NCBI GenBank assembly: GCA_008931825.1
Contig: QXVZ01025851.1
Location: 62,001 to 126,000, forward strand
DNA from: Phallusia fumigata
Taxonomy: Eukaryota; Chordata; Ascidiacea; Phlebobranchia; Ascidiidae
Length of the DNA stretch: 64,000 nucleotides
Direction: 5' to 3'
Shown here: in pieces, positions 11,301-23,500 of the stretch
Layout of the letters: each line of letters begins with the position of its first letter
Numbering within the stretch: position 1 is the first letter of the stretch
The notes under the pieces: generated by a model
What the model was told of the DNA's origin: nothing
What the model saw: only the letters and a program-made list of their open reading frames with translations
Database searches by the model: none
Translations under genes and position numbers: made by a program

Positions 11301-11561
11301 CACAATGTGTGACGTGTCCTTTGGCAAACTTGTTTTTACTCCAGTGCTTTATACAGTGATATTTTGACATAAGAATCTTTAAGTGATACGATTTATAAAC
11401 ATTTTTGCTAAAAATGAATAAAAAAGCGAAAAAAATATTTTCCTCAGAGATGGATTTCCGGAAAAACCCCCAAGTTTGACTTTGCGTCACTTCATCGTCA
11501 TGACGACGATGACAAAACGGGGATGTCCGCTTTACCCATCGATAAACTTATACAAGCTTAA
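8327..11561 (+). CDS. SLC6-type transporter, copy 2, TM4 to C terminus only
   Basis: Nine exons in the same order and phases as copy 1: 8327-8462, 8580-8714, 8836-8939, 9004-9128, 9523-9635, 9732-9869, 10621-10824, 11014-11181, 11448-11561 (TAA). All are open and splice sites are intact. Differences from copy 1 include 'YVYAIGFTG' against 'YIYGIGFLG' in TM6. No exon 1-5 equivalents are visible in the 4.4 kb upstream. The copy is therefore a 3' partial duplicate, an alternative 3' half for an upstream gene, or an assembly product. It cannot make a complete transporter alone. Confidence 0.82.
9910..10492. mobile_element. MITE with expanded 9-bp satellite, in intron of SLC6 copy 2
   Basis: Same element and insertion point as 2200-2620, flanked by 9901-9909 and 10493-10501 (tcttttcca / tctttttca). 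The internal 'ccaagtgaa' array is much longer, roughly thirty units against about a dozen, with variants 'ccaagtaaa' and 'ccaagaaaa'. The long open frames on both strands here are low-complexity translations of the array. Confidence 0.75.
10811..10904. other. Duplicated flank around an n: assembly artefact
   Basis: The 47 bases before the n at 10858, starting 'tcctctcatcacgacagtaa', are repeated directly after it. The repeat covers the 3' end and splice donor of the TM10 exon of copy 2. This is the signature of two contig ends placed next to each other without merging. Confidence 0.8.
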
Positions 11562-13081
11562 TATTGGAATAGTTTGAAATCTTCCCCAATTTTCGTGTGC
11601 TAAAATTATCACAAGGTTTCAGAAAAAATTCCAATTAAATTTTTCATCTCTAAAAATCTTTGGCTATTTTTCCTCAAAATTGTGAGCCCGGTTGCAGTTC
11701 CAATATTGTCACAAGTTAAACTTTTCCGAAAATTATCTTTGTAACATTACCCAAACCTTCTGCCTAAACACAAATGTGTTGTGTTATATTCACGTGTGTT
11801 GGTATTTGTAGTAATATAATCGGAGTGATTGATTAAATTTTAGCACAAGTTAAAATTTACCTATTAAAAGCTATTTATTGTTGGTTGAGCATTTATATCT
11901 AGGACATATCATTAATGATACATATTTTACCAAGCCAGTTTGATTTTTTCAACATATTGTAAAACGAATAGATCATTAAAAGCTGCAAAAGCTGAATGAA
12001 AGTAAAAATGTTGTGCAGTGTACGTACTGCAACATTTCTGAAATTCAATGCGATAGCAGCTTCCAATATTTCCTGTTTTATTTCCTACTAATTGTATTTT
12101 GTCGTTATTTAGTCTGTTTTTAACTCTGTGCAATTATTCATTAGATAATTTTACTGTAATGATTAGCACGAGAAGCTAGATACCTCAGCATATCAAAAGT
12201 TGTAAATCTAGAAAGACAACGAAAGTAGAGTTACAACAACAAAACAGCAAATATTGAAGGGCATGAACGAAAATACCCTCTCTATACCATGGAAAATTTA
12301 ACAAAGGCGCTTATCATGAAAGGTGTATTTATTGATACAAAAACAGTTACGCTGCGAAACGGAATTATTGTGCGACGCACTAGAAAAATTAAAATGATGC
12401 AACATGGCGTCGCGAGGCGCAGTTTGAGAAGCAAGGCACTCTGTTGTGGCTCAGCAAACCATTCAAAATAAACTATTTGTTGATTAAACCAGTGTCAGAA
12501 GAACAGGTTAATTCGATTTAGATTTTTATTAGCGTATATGTATTTGTTTTTGTTTAAACCAAGTCCAAATATAGTTGCTTGTAGTATGTGCTCTCTCCAA
12601 ATTTTAATGAACTTCTCTGCAGTCTATTTGCCCTAATTAACAAAACGTGACAATGTGGTTCACAAAACCTTTTGTAGTTAACTGACTTTGTTTAATTGCA
12701 CTTTCTGCATTAATATAGTCCCACTATGTAGTAGCAGTAAGTACAAAAAAGAATACCAGAACAACATTGAACCCCAAGCTGCTCTGTTTTTAAACATGTT
12801 GTTCCTATTGAACCAAACATCGCAAACAATTTTACGCCTATATCTTCTTAATTTACTTGTGCATTACCAAAAGCGCGTGCGCATTTCTGCGTGTGTACTT
12901 GTGTTTGACCTTCACTGTCGCTTGTTGTGTTGTTTAACTCAATTTAATTGCAATGCAACGTCAGAAAATTGACAAACTGTTCATCACCAGAGCCGTGTAG
13001 AAAGCTAAGTTGTAATCGTTTCTGCTTTGATTTTTGTTGCTTTTTGTTGTTGTTAAATTGTGCGAAATACAACTTTGCGAA
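11562..13081. other. Intergenic region between SLC6 copies 2 and 3
   Basis: No gene recognised. 11562-11830 continues the segmental duplication shared with the sequence after copy 1. 11830-12140 is the diverged third copy of the 4215 repeat, and 12285-12480 is a copy of the 7370 repeat. The last part (about 12930-13081) would be the 5' flank and leader of copy 3. Confidence 0.6.
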
Positions 13082-16000
13082 ATGGAACAAAAACCGGAGA
13101 AGACAACGCAAAGAAAAAGGTGAGTTTAACATTCGATCTGTGTCGCGACCGTCGTAAACAAAATATTGGAACATTTTGTTACCTGTTTTAAACTTGTTTG
13201 CTTCTTTTTTATCTCGGGGGGCGGAACAACGCCTAAATGCAGTATGCTTATGAGTTCAAAGTCGAGCTACCTGCCTTATTGTGGTTCCGTTAAATCATTT
13301 TTTTATTTAATTGTTTTGCCTTTTTTTAGTTTCGTACTGAGTTGGAGCAATGCCGCTTTAGTTTCTTTCTTTAGAAAACACAAGCAACCGAGACAGGATT
13401 AGAACCCAACCTTGCGAGCACATGTCGCGCTAACCACGCCATTTTTAACCTTGCATGACAACCTTGGTTATGAATTTCTTTGCGTAGTAATAAGTTTTAT
13501 TACCTATCAGTAACCGATTCCTTTTCCAGACTTGTTTGGAGTCGTTCATCTGAGTTCATGTTTAGTCTGTTGGGTTACAGCATCGGGCTCGGCATGCTGT
13601 GGAGATTTCCCTATCTCTGCTACAGAAACGGGGGAGGTAACTTAACCGATTTCTCGATGCTAATTTTTCAACTATTTCAAAACATTTACACTAATGATGA
13701 CAACTGCAATTGGTGAAACGTTTGCAGTGAAATGTATTCTCTAGCAAGTTATGTCATTTTAATATTTCTAAAACTTCTTTTCGGAGACGAGTTCAGTTTA
13801 TTTCAAAATTGCCCTTTTTTGGTACAACAACACTCAAGCCTTTAAATAATGTAGCCTTATGGTACAATGATTGATAGGGGGTTGTTAATAGTAAATTAAT
13901 GTTAAAAAACCAGCGATGCTTATCAGGTAATACTTTCTACATTGTAATCATGTGCTTGATTCCAAAATTACTTTGACCTTGAACGTTTTAGCAATTTAAG
14001 TTAAAGCGCTTGTTATTTCGTGACATTTTGACCTTTGACCTTATTGAGTTGCTGTTGTTTATTTATTTTATTTGCATCACCAGGAGCATTTCTTTTACCG
14101 TTCCTCCTATCCTGCATTATGATTTCAATGCCAATGTACATATTTGAGATTGGTTTGGGCCAATTCACTAGGAGAGGAAAATTAGGAGCTTGGGATCGAA
14201 TTCCTCTTGCGAAGGTACGACTAACTGTTAAATATAAAACCTTTTCAACCATGGTGAAATGCTTTTATGGGTGATGCTCCAAATAGCTTGAGTTGAGTTG
14301 AGTTGAGTTGAGTTTGGGGGGCTTGGTGAAAGAAAACATAGCGACACATTAGCACTAAATCAATTACAGGAATTAGCTGCGCAGCGTTAAAACGTTAGAC
14401 AGCACGAAAAAGATAAAGGATACAATTGGTTCTAGGTAAATGCGTTGCAACTGCACCTTACATAAAGGCGTTATGCAGAGGGAACTCATCAGAGGGTAAG
14501 TTTGGCGCAATGAAGAACCAAGGCCGGGAGGACCGTTGGTGAAACCAGTAAGGTGGAGGCTTAAGTTACTCTGTACTTACACAATGGTGGACCAGAGGTT
14601 TTCGCAGTTTTCTGCGCTAGGCCCTATCTCAGCATCGCAAATTATTTTGGGCAAGAACTCGCAGACTGAAGGATCAAAGTGTATTGCGTCACATATTTCA
14701 ATGATAATTTTAGCGTGTAGATCGTAAAGCCCAATGCTGCTTGTTTATTTTCGAATAAAGTTAATTAGAATCTAGCAACAACTTGACACGTAGGATTGGA
14801 AGATGAACGCTCAAAACTGACGCAACAAACTATAATTTAGGAAGCAGCCAACATATAAAGCTTCTTGCTGTTTTAGGGTGTGGGTCTGGCAGGTGTGATA
14901 GCTTCATCGTGGTGTATGATTCCCTACATGTTAATTATGGGCTGGTGCATTATGTTCTTCGTTAACTCTTTTACCACCGGAGATCTCCCTTGGACAACGT
15001 GCGGTATGTTTGTAATAATATTACCTTTTACCTAAGGTTTTGGGCTGTTGTCAAATATAACTACTTCGTCAACCCTTCTTTCTAACTTGGGAACTTTTAT
15101 TTCTGCAAATTTTCATTGGCCAGAACAGCTAATTGGGTAAATTTGTTTTCCTATTTCTCGATGGGTGAGGCCAGGGGTCTTCAACCAGGGAAATTACCCA
15201 CTAGGGGGCATTTTGTGATTGCAAGGGGGACATTTTGTAATGAATATTGGGTCTAAAAAGTTTAAGATTAAAGTTAACTCCAAATCTCATAACCTACAAA
15301 ACATCAATCAGCACCAATCGTTTGTTTGCAGACAACAGTTGGAATACAAATTCCTGTTTGCCAATGCTAAGTAGTAGTGGAAATTTTACAAGTGGCAACA
15401 TCACATCCATACTGTTCAGCGCTAATACCTCAACAAACAATACGAAACTTGCAGGCGCAACCAACACTTTGCCGCAAGTTGAGTTTTGGAGGTGATGCAT
15501 AAACTTTTTATCCGCTTTGAGCATGGGTCAGTGCAACAGCATTTTAATTTGACTGGTCTCCGAAGGGAAGCCAATGAATAGAAATTGAATGATGTGAACT
15601 GTTGCAAGTTGCGTTTGTAAGAGGTAGAGGTGATTAAGATCTCAGCTGTACCGGTGCAACATTTTACAGCTTTTTTTACAAGCGCACTGTCTTATCCTCG
15701 CAGGTTATGGGTTCTAATCTTGTGTTTCATTAAGAAAGAAACTTAAGCGGCATTGCTCCAACCCTGTGGAACCCAATGGGTTTACCCAAATTTAAATCAA
15801 TTAAAACATCCGGAAAAAATAAAATAAAAAAATAATCCAACGGAACTGCAATGAGGCAGGTAGCTCGGTCGACTCACTACTAGCAAAACGCATTTAGACG
15901 TTGTTCCGCCGACGAAGATAAAATAAAACAAACCAACCTAAGCGTGGTTATGATTTAAGGCAAGAGATATACAACAATGAAAACCTCTGGACTAATTTAT

Positions 16001-19000
16001 ATTTTATTTCAGGCACAAAGTCCTGCAAGTTTCCTCGGGTTTCAGCGACAGTGCTGCTGGCTTCAACACAACGATGTTCTTGTATTTGTTGTTGGCCTTT
16101 GTCACTGTTTTTATGGTGACCATTAACGGAGTGAAAACCAGCGGAAAGGTTGCAACCTTTCAAAATAAAAAACAATATTTTGAAAATTTAAATCAAAGTT
16201 AAATATAATGGTTAACAACTTGAATTCAATATCCAAGTCTTAATTATTCTCATGGAAAAAATATTTTCTTTCATTTCAACAGGTGGTATATTTTACAGCA
16301 ACATTTCCCTACGTAATGTTGTTTGTTCTTCTTGTGCGCGGCCTAACACTAGACGGCGCATGGGAGGGTGTGAAAATATTCATTTATCCGAAAATAGAAA
16401 TGCTACTGAAACCTTCGGTAAGAAAATAGTACGTTTTGTTTTAAGACTATGATGCATTGAAAACAACACTATCGGTTAAAAAAAACTAAAACCGTTGTTT
16501 GAAGGACTTTAGTAACTACGATTTCTATGTTTTGTCAAGGTGTGGATGGAGGGGGTTTCCCAAGCGTTTTATATTTACGGAATCGGTTTTCCGGGATTAA
16601 CAGCTTTTGGAAGTTACAACAAAAAGAAACAAGATTTCTTTAAGTTAGTTAGTCGGGTTTTCGAATCCGCAATAAATATTTTAATTCATTTTTTGTACTG
16701 TTATGCAGACAATCAGTATTAATTATACCTTGTGGAATTGTGACGTCAATAGTGATGGGTTTTGTGACGTTTAGCATATTGGGAAACCTGGCACATGTGA
16801 ACAATGTGGAAATTATGTCTGTCGTCGACTCAGGTTTGCCCGTGTTAATGCAAAACAGTCAGACATTTATAAATCTCTGTGATACACACTGAAAACTTAC
16901 TTAATGTTTAAAGGGTATTGTAATCTGTGTTTTAACTTTCAAACCTTTTTTCGGTTAGAAAGAATACTAACGCCCTACCTTTAAACCAATGGTTCTTTTT
17001 TCAAGTTAGACCCCCGTTAAAATCACCAACCAAGTTTTTCGTATCCTCTCACTAATTTCCGGAAAGTAATTTTTGTTTTCGTGTTCAAATAACAAACCAT
17101 TTTTGCCCCCTGGTTAAGAACCACTGCTATCAACAAACAACCACAAAACTAAATGTGACTTTTTTTTACACAAGAACTTAAAAATTGTTATAAACCGTGC
17201 ACTGCTATGCAAAACAAATTTTTCTTAGGTCCAGGTCTCGTGTTCCAAGTGATTCCATCTGCTCTAGCACTTCTACCTGTTCCACAACTATGGTCTGCTC
17301 TGTTCTTTCTCATGCTTTACTTTGTTGCTATTGATTCCGCGGTAAGATAAGTTGTAACCATTGTGCTATACTGGTTTGTTACATATTCACAAATCACGCT
17401 TGTTACAACCAGTATTAGTAGCATTTTTGTGTCACAGCTCATGCTTTTTTGTGTAGTTTGGTGAATTCGAAGGTCTGTCAACAGTTGTAATCGACACTTT
17501 TCCTTACCTTGGATCAACGTTTAAACGGCGAGCGCTTACAAACTGTGGAATCGGTTTGATATTCTTTTCATTCTGTCAAATTATGCTCACTGGGGTAAGA
17601 AAGAAATATTTTAAGTGGTGTTCTATCTTTAACGCTGACACTCTGAACCAGTGGTTTCCAACCAGGGGGTCGCGACCCCAAAAGTGATCGCAGGGAGAAT
17701 TTCTTGGGGGTCGCGACAGATAAGGCCATGAAGTTGCAAAGCCAGTCGTTTCATCGAGCAAAAGTAAATGCAAATAAATGATATACTGTAAAAAACATTT
17801 TGATTGATCTTTTTTTTCAAAAAATGGTTGGTCGGGTCGCAAGATATTTTATTTCATAATAGGGGGTCAGCATTGAGCAAAGGTTGGGAACCACTGATCT
17901 AAACGAAATAACTGTTGCCCATAGTGTTTCGCATCTGCGCCTTAAATAAGACAAAAACGACTGAATTTTACCAACTAAATCTTCAATCTTTACGTTTCTA
18001 GCCTGGAATCTACTGGTTCGAGTTAATAAATTATTACGGTGCTTCGGGAATTTGCCTTATATGGATTGTCACGTGTGAATCGTTGGCGGTCGGTTGGTTG
18101 TGGGATGCCAAAAAATACCGCGATGACGTCAGAATGATGATCGATCGTAAACTACCGAGAGTTTTTGACTACTGTTACAAATTTCTTATTCCTCTCATCA
18201 CGACAGTAAGCAACACGTTTAAACTACATTTTTGAAGTCCGCCACATACAAACTAGTTTGTTTAGAATATGATTTTTTTAAATATTTCACTTTGAAGATC
18301 GGTCTACATATTTGTAATTTTTTATTTTCCTTTCAATTCTAATAATTATTTCATACTCTTTCCAAATAGAATGTCGAAGGCTTAATAACGTTTGAAAAAA
18401 AAGAAACTTTTTTTTAAAAAAGGACCCATATCCTTCTGTTTGACTTTAGGCAAAATTATTCATGTGGCCTCAAATTTTTTGCAGATAAATAGAATGTGTT
18501 GTGAATAGAAAGGTGAAAACATTGTGGGTCCTTATAATTTTTTTAAAATTCGGTCTCACAGCATTGGCATCGAAGGGAGGTGGCTGTAATTGTCACTGCT
18601 TTGTTTCACAGACGGTGCTAGTTGTGTATTGCATCAAATGGGAACCACTAACAATTGGAGAGTACGTTTATCCGATGTGGGCCAACGTCATCGGTTGGAT
18701 GATGTCACTATCATCGATATTGTGTGTTCCAATTGTGGCTGGCTTGACTTTGTACAGAGGAGAAGGTTCCTTTCGCCAGGTATAAATATTCGGTTGACTG
18801 CATGTTGGTATATAAACTGTTGCAGTTAGGCTTTGTATAAACGTCTGAAGGATTTTTGGCACATGCATTTATCGTATATTATGACGTTGGTGGGTGTGAC
18901 GTAGGAGCACAAAGTGTGACGTGTACTTTGGCAAACTTTTTTTCACTCCAGTGATTCGATTAGTGATGTGATTTAAAGAATCCTGGAATAACATAAAATA

Positions 19001-19184
19001 CCGATATGAAATGTTTTATGAACGTTTTTGCTGATAATGTATAAAATAACGACCAAAATATTTTCCACAGAGATGGATTTCTGGGAAAATCCCCAAATTT
19101 GACTTCACGTCACATCATCGCCATTACGACGACGACAAAACGGGGATGTCCCCTTTGTCTGGCGATAGACTTACAGAAGCGTAA
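13082..19184 (+). CDS. SLC6-type neurotransmitter/amino-acid transporter, copy 3 (complete, 599 aa)
   Basis: Twelve-TM plasma-membrane symporter of the SLC6 family. Exons: 13082-13119 ([12 protein letters not shown]), 13530-13636 (TM1), 14084-14214 (TM2), 14877-15003 (TM3), 15332-15491 (glycosylated EL2), 16013-16148 (TM4), 16283-16417 (TM5), 16540-16643 (TM6), 16709-16833 (TM7), 17229-17341 (TM8), 17457-17594 (TM9), 18002-18205 (TM10), 18612-18779 (TM11-12), 19071-19184 (tail). Total 1800 nt, all phases joining. Signatures: '[12 protein letters not shown]', 'GLGQFT', '[14 protein letters not shown]', '[11 protein letters not shown]'. A Gly (G32) where monoamine carriers have Asp suggests an amino-acid-like substrate. 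Oddities: Met35 replaces the TM1 Asn, Ile290 the TM6 Ser and Gly322 the TM7 Asn that bind Na1/Cl- in GAT1. TM8 Asp390-Ser391 (Na2) and TM6 Gln286 remain. The start codon context is 'gcgaaATGG'. Confidence 0.92.
13213..13440 (-). repeat. Full-length tRNA-derived SINE in intron 1 of copy 3
   Basis: Reads on the minus strand. The head 'GGCGTGGTTAGCGCG' resembles a tRNA A box and 'GGGTTCTAATCCTG' is the B box; the body ends at 'gcggaacaacgcc'. This is the clearest tRNA-like head in the family. Confidence 0.75.
14288..14725. repeat. Dispersed repeat with (gagtt)n start, intron 3 of copy 3
   Basis: Begins with a short pentamer run (four or more 'gagtt') and continues 'cttggtgaaagaaaacata', 'aactaaatcaat' and 'gcgcagcgttaaaacgtta'. 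The same string of motifs recurs at 29745-29980 and 30875-30985, and part of it reversed near 54090-54180. Family unknown. Confidence 0.55.
15672..15935 (+). repeat. tRNA-derived SINE in intron 5 of copy 3
   Basis: Contains 'ggttatgggttctaatcttg', 'gaaacttaagcggc', 'caatgaggcaggtagctcgg' and 'ttgttccgccgacgaagata'. It is at the same place relative to the TM4 exon as the SINEs in copies 1 and 2, so the insertion predates those duplications. Confidence 0.75.
16987..17126. mobile_element. Non-autonomous hAT element, intron 9 of copy 3
   Basis: Left end CAATGGTTCTT and right end AAGAACCACTG are inverted repeats. Flanking octamers 'ctttaaac' and 'ctatcaac' agree at 6 of 8 positions, as expected of an old 8-bp hAT target duplication. 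No coding content. Confidence 0.6.
17649..17896. mobile_element. Non-autonomous hAT element, intron 11 of copy 3
   Basis: 248 bp. Ends CAGTGGTTTCCAACC and GGTTGGGAACCACTG are inverted repeats of the Charlie type. Flanks 17641-17648 (ctctgaac) and 17897-17904 (atctaaac) agree at 6 of 8, an aged 8-bp target duplication. The subterminal 'gggggtcgcgacc' is typical of such MITEs. Confidence 0.85.
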
Positions 19185-20582
19185 AATTGGTTTAGTTGAA
19201 AATCTTTACCAATTTCGTACGCTTGTTGTTTTACAACGTTTTGGAAAAAACAAATTTTCAATAAACTCTAATTTAAATTTAATCTTTAAGAATCTTTGAC
19301 TATCTTTCACAAAATTGTATCCCAGGTTTCAGTTCTTGTTACAAGTAAAGTTTTCCTAAAATTCTCTTCGTTACGATAAATAACCTTTTGCCTAACGTAA
19401 ATGTATTCTGTGCGATAATTAGCATGTGTTGGCATTTGTTGTGATATAATTGGATTGATTGCTTTTGTAACCCCACTATCATGTTCGTCACATTGGTGTG
19501 TATAGAAATAAATAATATTCGGTAAAATGATATGCCGGAGCCGAAATTCTTGTTTTCTGTAAAAAATTTGGAAATATTTTAGGACCAAAATTAAGTCATT
19601 TTGTACAAAATTTCTAGAAATGACAACAGACAAATTAAAAGGGTGGCATCTTATAAACTATATTACACGATTTAAAAAAAATATGTATTCCCAACCCTAT
19701 TTTACATTGGGTCCCATAGTTAACCAAGCTTTTATAGCTCAAGTGTTGCTGCAAAAAAATCTTGTAACTGGTGCATCCGACACTGCAAAAGATTTTACGC
19801 TAATTTCCTCAAAATTCATTTGATAAAGTTTGTTTCCGATTTTCTTTTGTTAAGCTTTTATAACTCATGAAACTTTCCCGATGTGGCAACAGCGTTTACC
19901 GAAACGTAGAAAAGTTGCACGCAAAATTACTGGCTTGTTTTCTAAATGAAACCCTTTGAAACCGTGAATTAATTGTGTTATACTTTAACATCTAAAGGTG
20001 TTTTACAGGGGCGTTGCCACGTGGGGCAATCTGAAAGTTATGCATGAGGTTAGGTAGTTTTGGCCCACTTGGGATGGATACGCTATTGGCGTTATACTGA
20101 TAACGTCTACCGAGTTGCCTCAGAGAGTTGCATATCACAAGTGGTCGATGCAAGAAAAAGCTTTAAGACAAAAAAAGCAAAAACGGCGTGTTTACATCCC
20201 AAGAAATGCCCGTATATCGGTTTGTATCCAAGGATGCAAACACAAAAACGTGGTGTAAAACGACAAAATGTAAACACGCCGTTTTTCACCCGACAATCTG
20301 TACCAGTGCGTGTGCTTAGTCGCGGCTTTTAGCTACACATTAGGACAGGATGTGTAGATTTTGCTGTTAAAATAGGCGTCGGAATTTTGAATAAAACAGC
20401 TGCATGTTGAGGTGTTTAGAAAGTCGAAACGGTAGAACTGTGTTTTGCTCAACTATTTGACCGAGGCAAGGTCTTAATAAACTGTTTGTCAATACAAGCT
20501 GCATCAGAAGTCAACTTTAAATTGGTTTCATTGCGTGCAGATTTTGGTTGCTGTAAAACAGTGGGAATTACAACTTTGCAAA
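19185..20582. other. Intergenic region between SLC6 copies 3 and 4
   Basis: No gene found. It contains a fragment related to the 6942 hairpin element at 19885-19990 ('acagcgtttaccgaaacgta' and 'aaaccgtgaatta') and an inverted-repeat element around 20179-20286. The final 100-150 bases are the likely 5' flank and leader of copy 4. Confidence 0.6.
20179..20286. repeat. 19-bp perfect inverted repeat enclosing about 70 bp
   Basis: Arms 20179-20197 (aaaaacggcgtgtttacat) and 20268-20286 are exact reverse complements. The interior has further partial complementarity, giving a hairpin of the MITE kind. The mildly longer plus and minus open frames across it are by-products of the symmetry. Confidence 0.75.
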
Positions 20583-23500
20583 ATGGAGCAAAAACTAGAG
20601 AAGACAACCCAAAGAAAAAGGTGAGTTGTACCGCAGAACATTATTTTAAATTAACTTTTATTCATGTTTAAATAACACGTTTTGTTTGGATGTTATTGAT
20701 ATAATGCAGTATCTATACAATGGGCCCAATGATTTACCAACCCTAGAAACAGATCTCGAGCCCTAGGGGTGCAGGTAACCCTGTTTAAGGACCCCTTGTT
20801 TAGATAATCCATTTATCTTGTCGCTAATCGTGTATCAACAAACTTTTGTAAATACTTTTTCACTTTACAACAGTGACAGATGTTGTTTTCACCAAAAGCT
20901 AATCACGCCGTGTGATTATAACTAAACAGTTTTGACTTGCTTATCCTGTTTCGCTTCCTGACAAATCGTATATTTCCGCTGTGTTCGTTTCATGTTTGTT
21001 TTTGTCCACAATGTAACTGGATGTAACTGCAATATATTTAGGCCCTTCATGAATCGGATCGTTTTCACAACTGTTATTTTAGCGCATTGAAATAGGAAAT
21101 CTTGCCTAGCATTTTACATTAAATAATCAGAACTTACCTTATAATAGAAAACTGAAAACGATAAACACAGTAATCAAGTCATTTTAATAAATCAATTAAG
21201 TGTTGTCAAACAAGGTACTGGACCTTTTAATTTAAACTATAACAACTACAAACTCTGTCGTATTGTTACGGGCCTGGTAAAAACAAAAATATTGATCAAA
21301 AACGATATAATTTTCATACAATACACCTGCTAGTTTATTTCTACAGATGATATTAACGTACCAGCAATTAGATTTGTTGTCGTTGCGAATGTAAACGCGC
21401 ACAAACTTTGCGACATAACAATTAGGTAACCAAAGACTGCAATGTTCTCATTCTACACTTTAAATAGCGTCACACAGCAATACACAGGGCCATTTGCATG
21501 CATTTCTTCCGATTGTTTTGTGTTTTCTTTCAAAAACATGGGCAGAAGAAGTGCTACAAAGACCTGTTTCCAAAAAATTACAAAACTCCAAATTACAAAC
21601 TTGTTTTTTATAATTTAGGAAGTTTTATTTCCCCGTGAGCCATTCAATTCGTGCGGCAAAGTGTTTAAGATTACAACATCGCTAAACCTATAGTAGTAAA
21701 CCGTACAAAACTTCATGTGGTTATACACCACATTTCACAACAACAAGTTTTTCTTAACCTGCCAAAAACCAATATATATCCAGACTTGTTTGGAGCCATT
21801 CATCAGAATTCATGTTTACTTTGATGGGTTACAACATCGGGCTGGGAATGCTGTGGAGATTTCCCTATCTCTGCTACAGAAATGGCGGAGGTAGCTATTA
21901 CTTTGTTTCCAAGTGCTAAACTAACACCGAATCTTTAAAAATATGCGAAATATTCTTTAAACGGAAAAGCAGAATTTCGTTGGCTGGGACATCGCAATTT
22001 CAACACAGCGACGGCATTGTCATGCTAGCCATTAGCGTTTCAAATTTAAACGTTCTTGATAGTACTATAATCAGTTACTTTAGAACTCAAATTAATTGCA
22101 CATTTTAATCGTCCATTTTGTTGATATATTCAGGAGCATTTCTTATACCCTTCCTCCTGGCTTGCTTTGTGATTGCGGTTCCTCTGTACACGTTTCAGAT
22201 TGGTTTGGGCCAATTTACTAAGAAAGGGCGACTGGGAGCATGGGATCAAATTCCAGTTATGAAGGTACGACTAAACTTGTTTGTGATCGAGGCCATGACC
22301 ACTTTTGCTTGCAATAAGTCTCATGTCTTCAGCCAAAGCTTTTCACAGTTCCGGATTTAACGATTTAGGGTTTTTAAGAGTTTAGTGATTTACTGGAGCA
22401 ACAGAGGCGGGGTTAGAACCCTCAACCCTGAGGGTTCAGTCGGGTTGTGTATTTAACTCGAATATAATTTGGCTTATATACTGCAAATTCATTCCAGTTA
22501 CCCTATGTAGCAGATTAAGTATATTTATGCCATTTGCAAACTCGTTCGTTTTAGTAATTCGCAGCTTGTTCGTTTTAAGTTTAAGTTGATTAGAATTAGC
22601 AGCAACTTTAAATCACATACACGTGTATTAAACCACAGCGAATTACTACAGGAAGTTTACTTTTATGTGTCGTTACTAATTTTCTTGTTCTTCATAGGGT
22701 TTGGGTCTTTCAAGTGTGTTCGTTGCATTGTGGTGTATGATTCCCTACATGATGATTATGGGATGGTGCATTATGTTTTTCGTTAACTCCTTCACCTTTG
22801 GAAATCTTCCTTGGACAACATGTGGTTAGTTTGCAAAGCTTTTATCTTGTCTATCAAATCCTTAAAGTTTGTTGTAGTGAAATTATCAAACTGATTTCGT
22901 TCGATTAAGTGACAGTAAAATCCAGAACCCTTGCCACAAACTGTTTACCACAAGACACGAACAATATTCAGCAATAACTGTTTGTTTGCAGACAACAGCT
23001 GGAATACAAATTCATGTTTGCCATTGTTAAGTACAAGTGAAAATTTTACAAGTGGCAACATGTCCTTGCTTAATGTAACTACTGTGAAAATCACCAGGAA
23101 CATTTCAAATGCAAACAACACATTATTACAAGTTGAGTTTTGGAGGTAAGTATAAACTTTTTATTTAGCGCTGCAAGGGACCACCTGAAAAGAGCCTAAA
23201 CCCTATTGGGGGAGTAAAGTCATCTAAGTGTTAGTTTGGTGTTGATTAAAAATACTAGCTTTAATAAATTACTTTAATAATCGAATATTGTAACATCGAA
23301 TATTGATTAGAATGATTGCCAATTAAAACGTTTGGCTCATTTGGGGAGTAATTTAAATTTAGGAGGTTAAATTTAATTTTTACAAGTTCTCTTATCTCAG
23401 CATCCGCCTTGCTTCACAACACACTTTGGACAAAAATGCTCCTTTTTTACAACGATCGAAAAAAAACGGTAACACAGTTACGTGATTCAGGATATATGTT

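Noticed and set aside
4334-12133. Similar minus-strand peptides at 4334-4549, 6630-6827 and 11927-12133
   Set aside because: All lie in one dispersed repeat, one is frame-disrupted, and no start, splice site or family likeness supports a host gene.
12289-12471. 60-codon open frame starting MENLTKAL
   Set aside because: It lies in a hAT-like repeat with copies at 7370, 37030 and 38447 that do not keep the frame.
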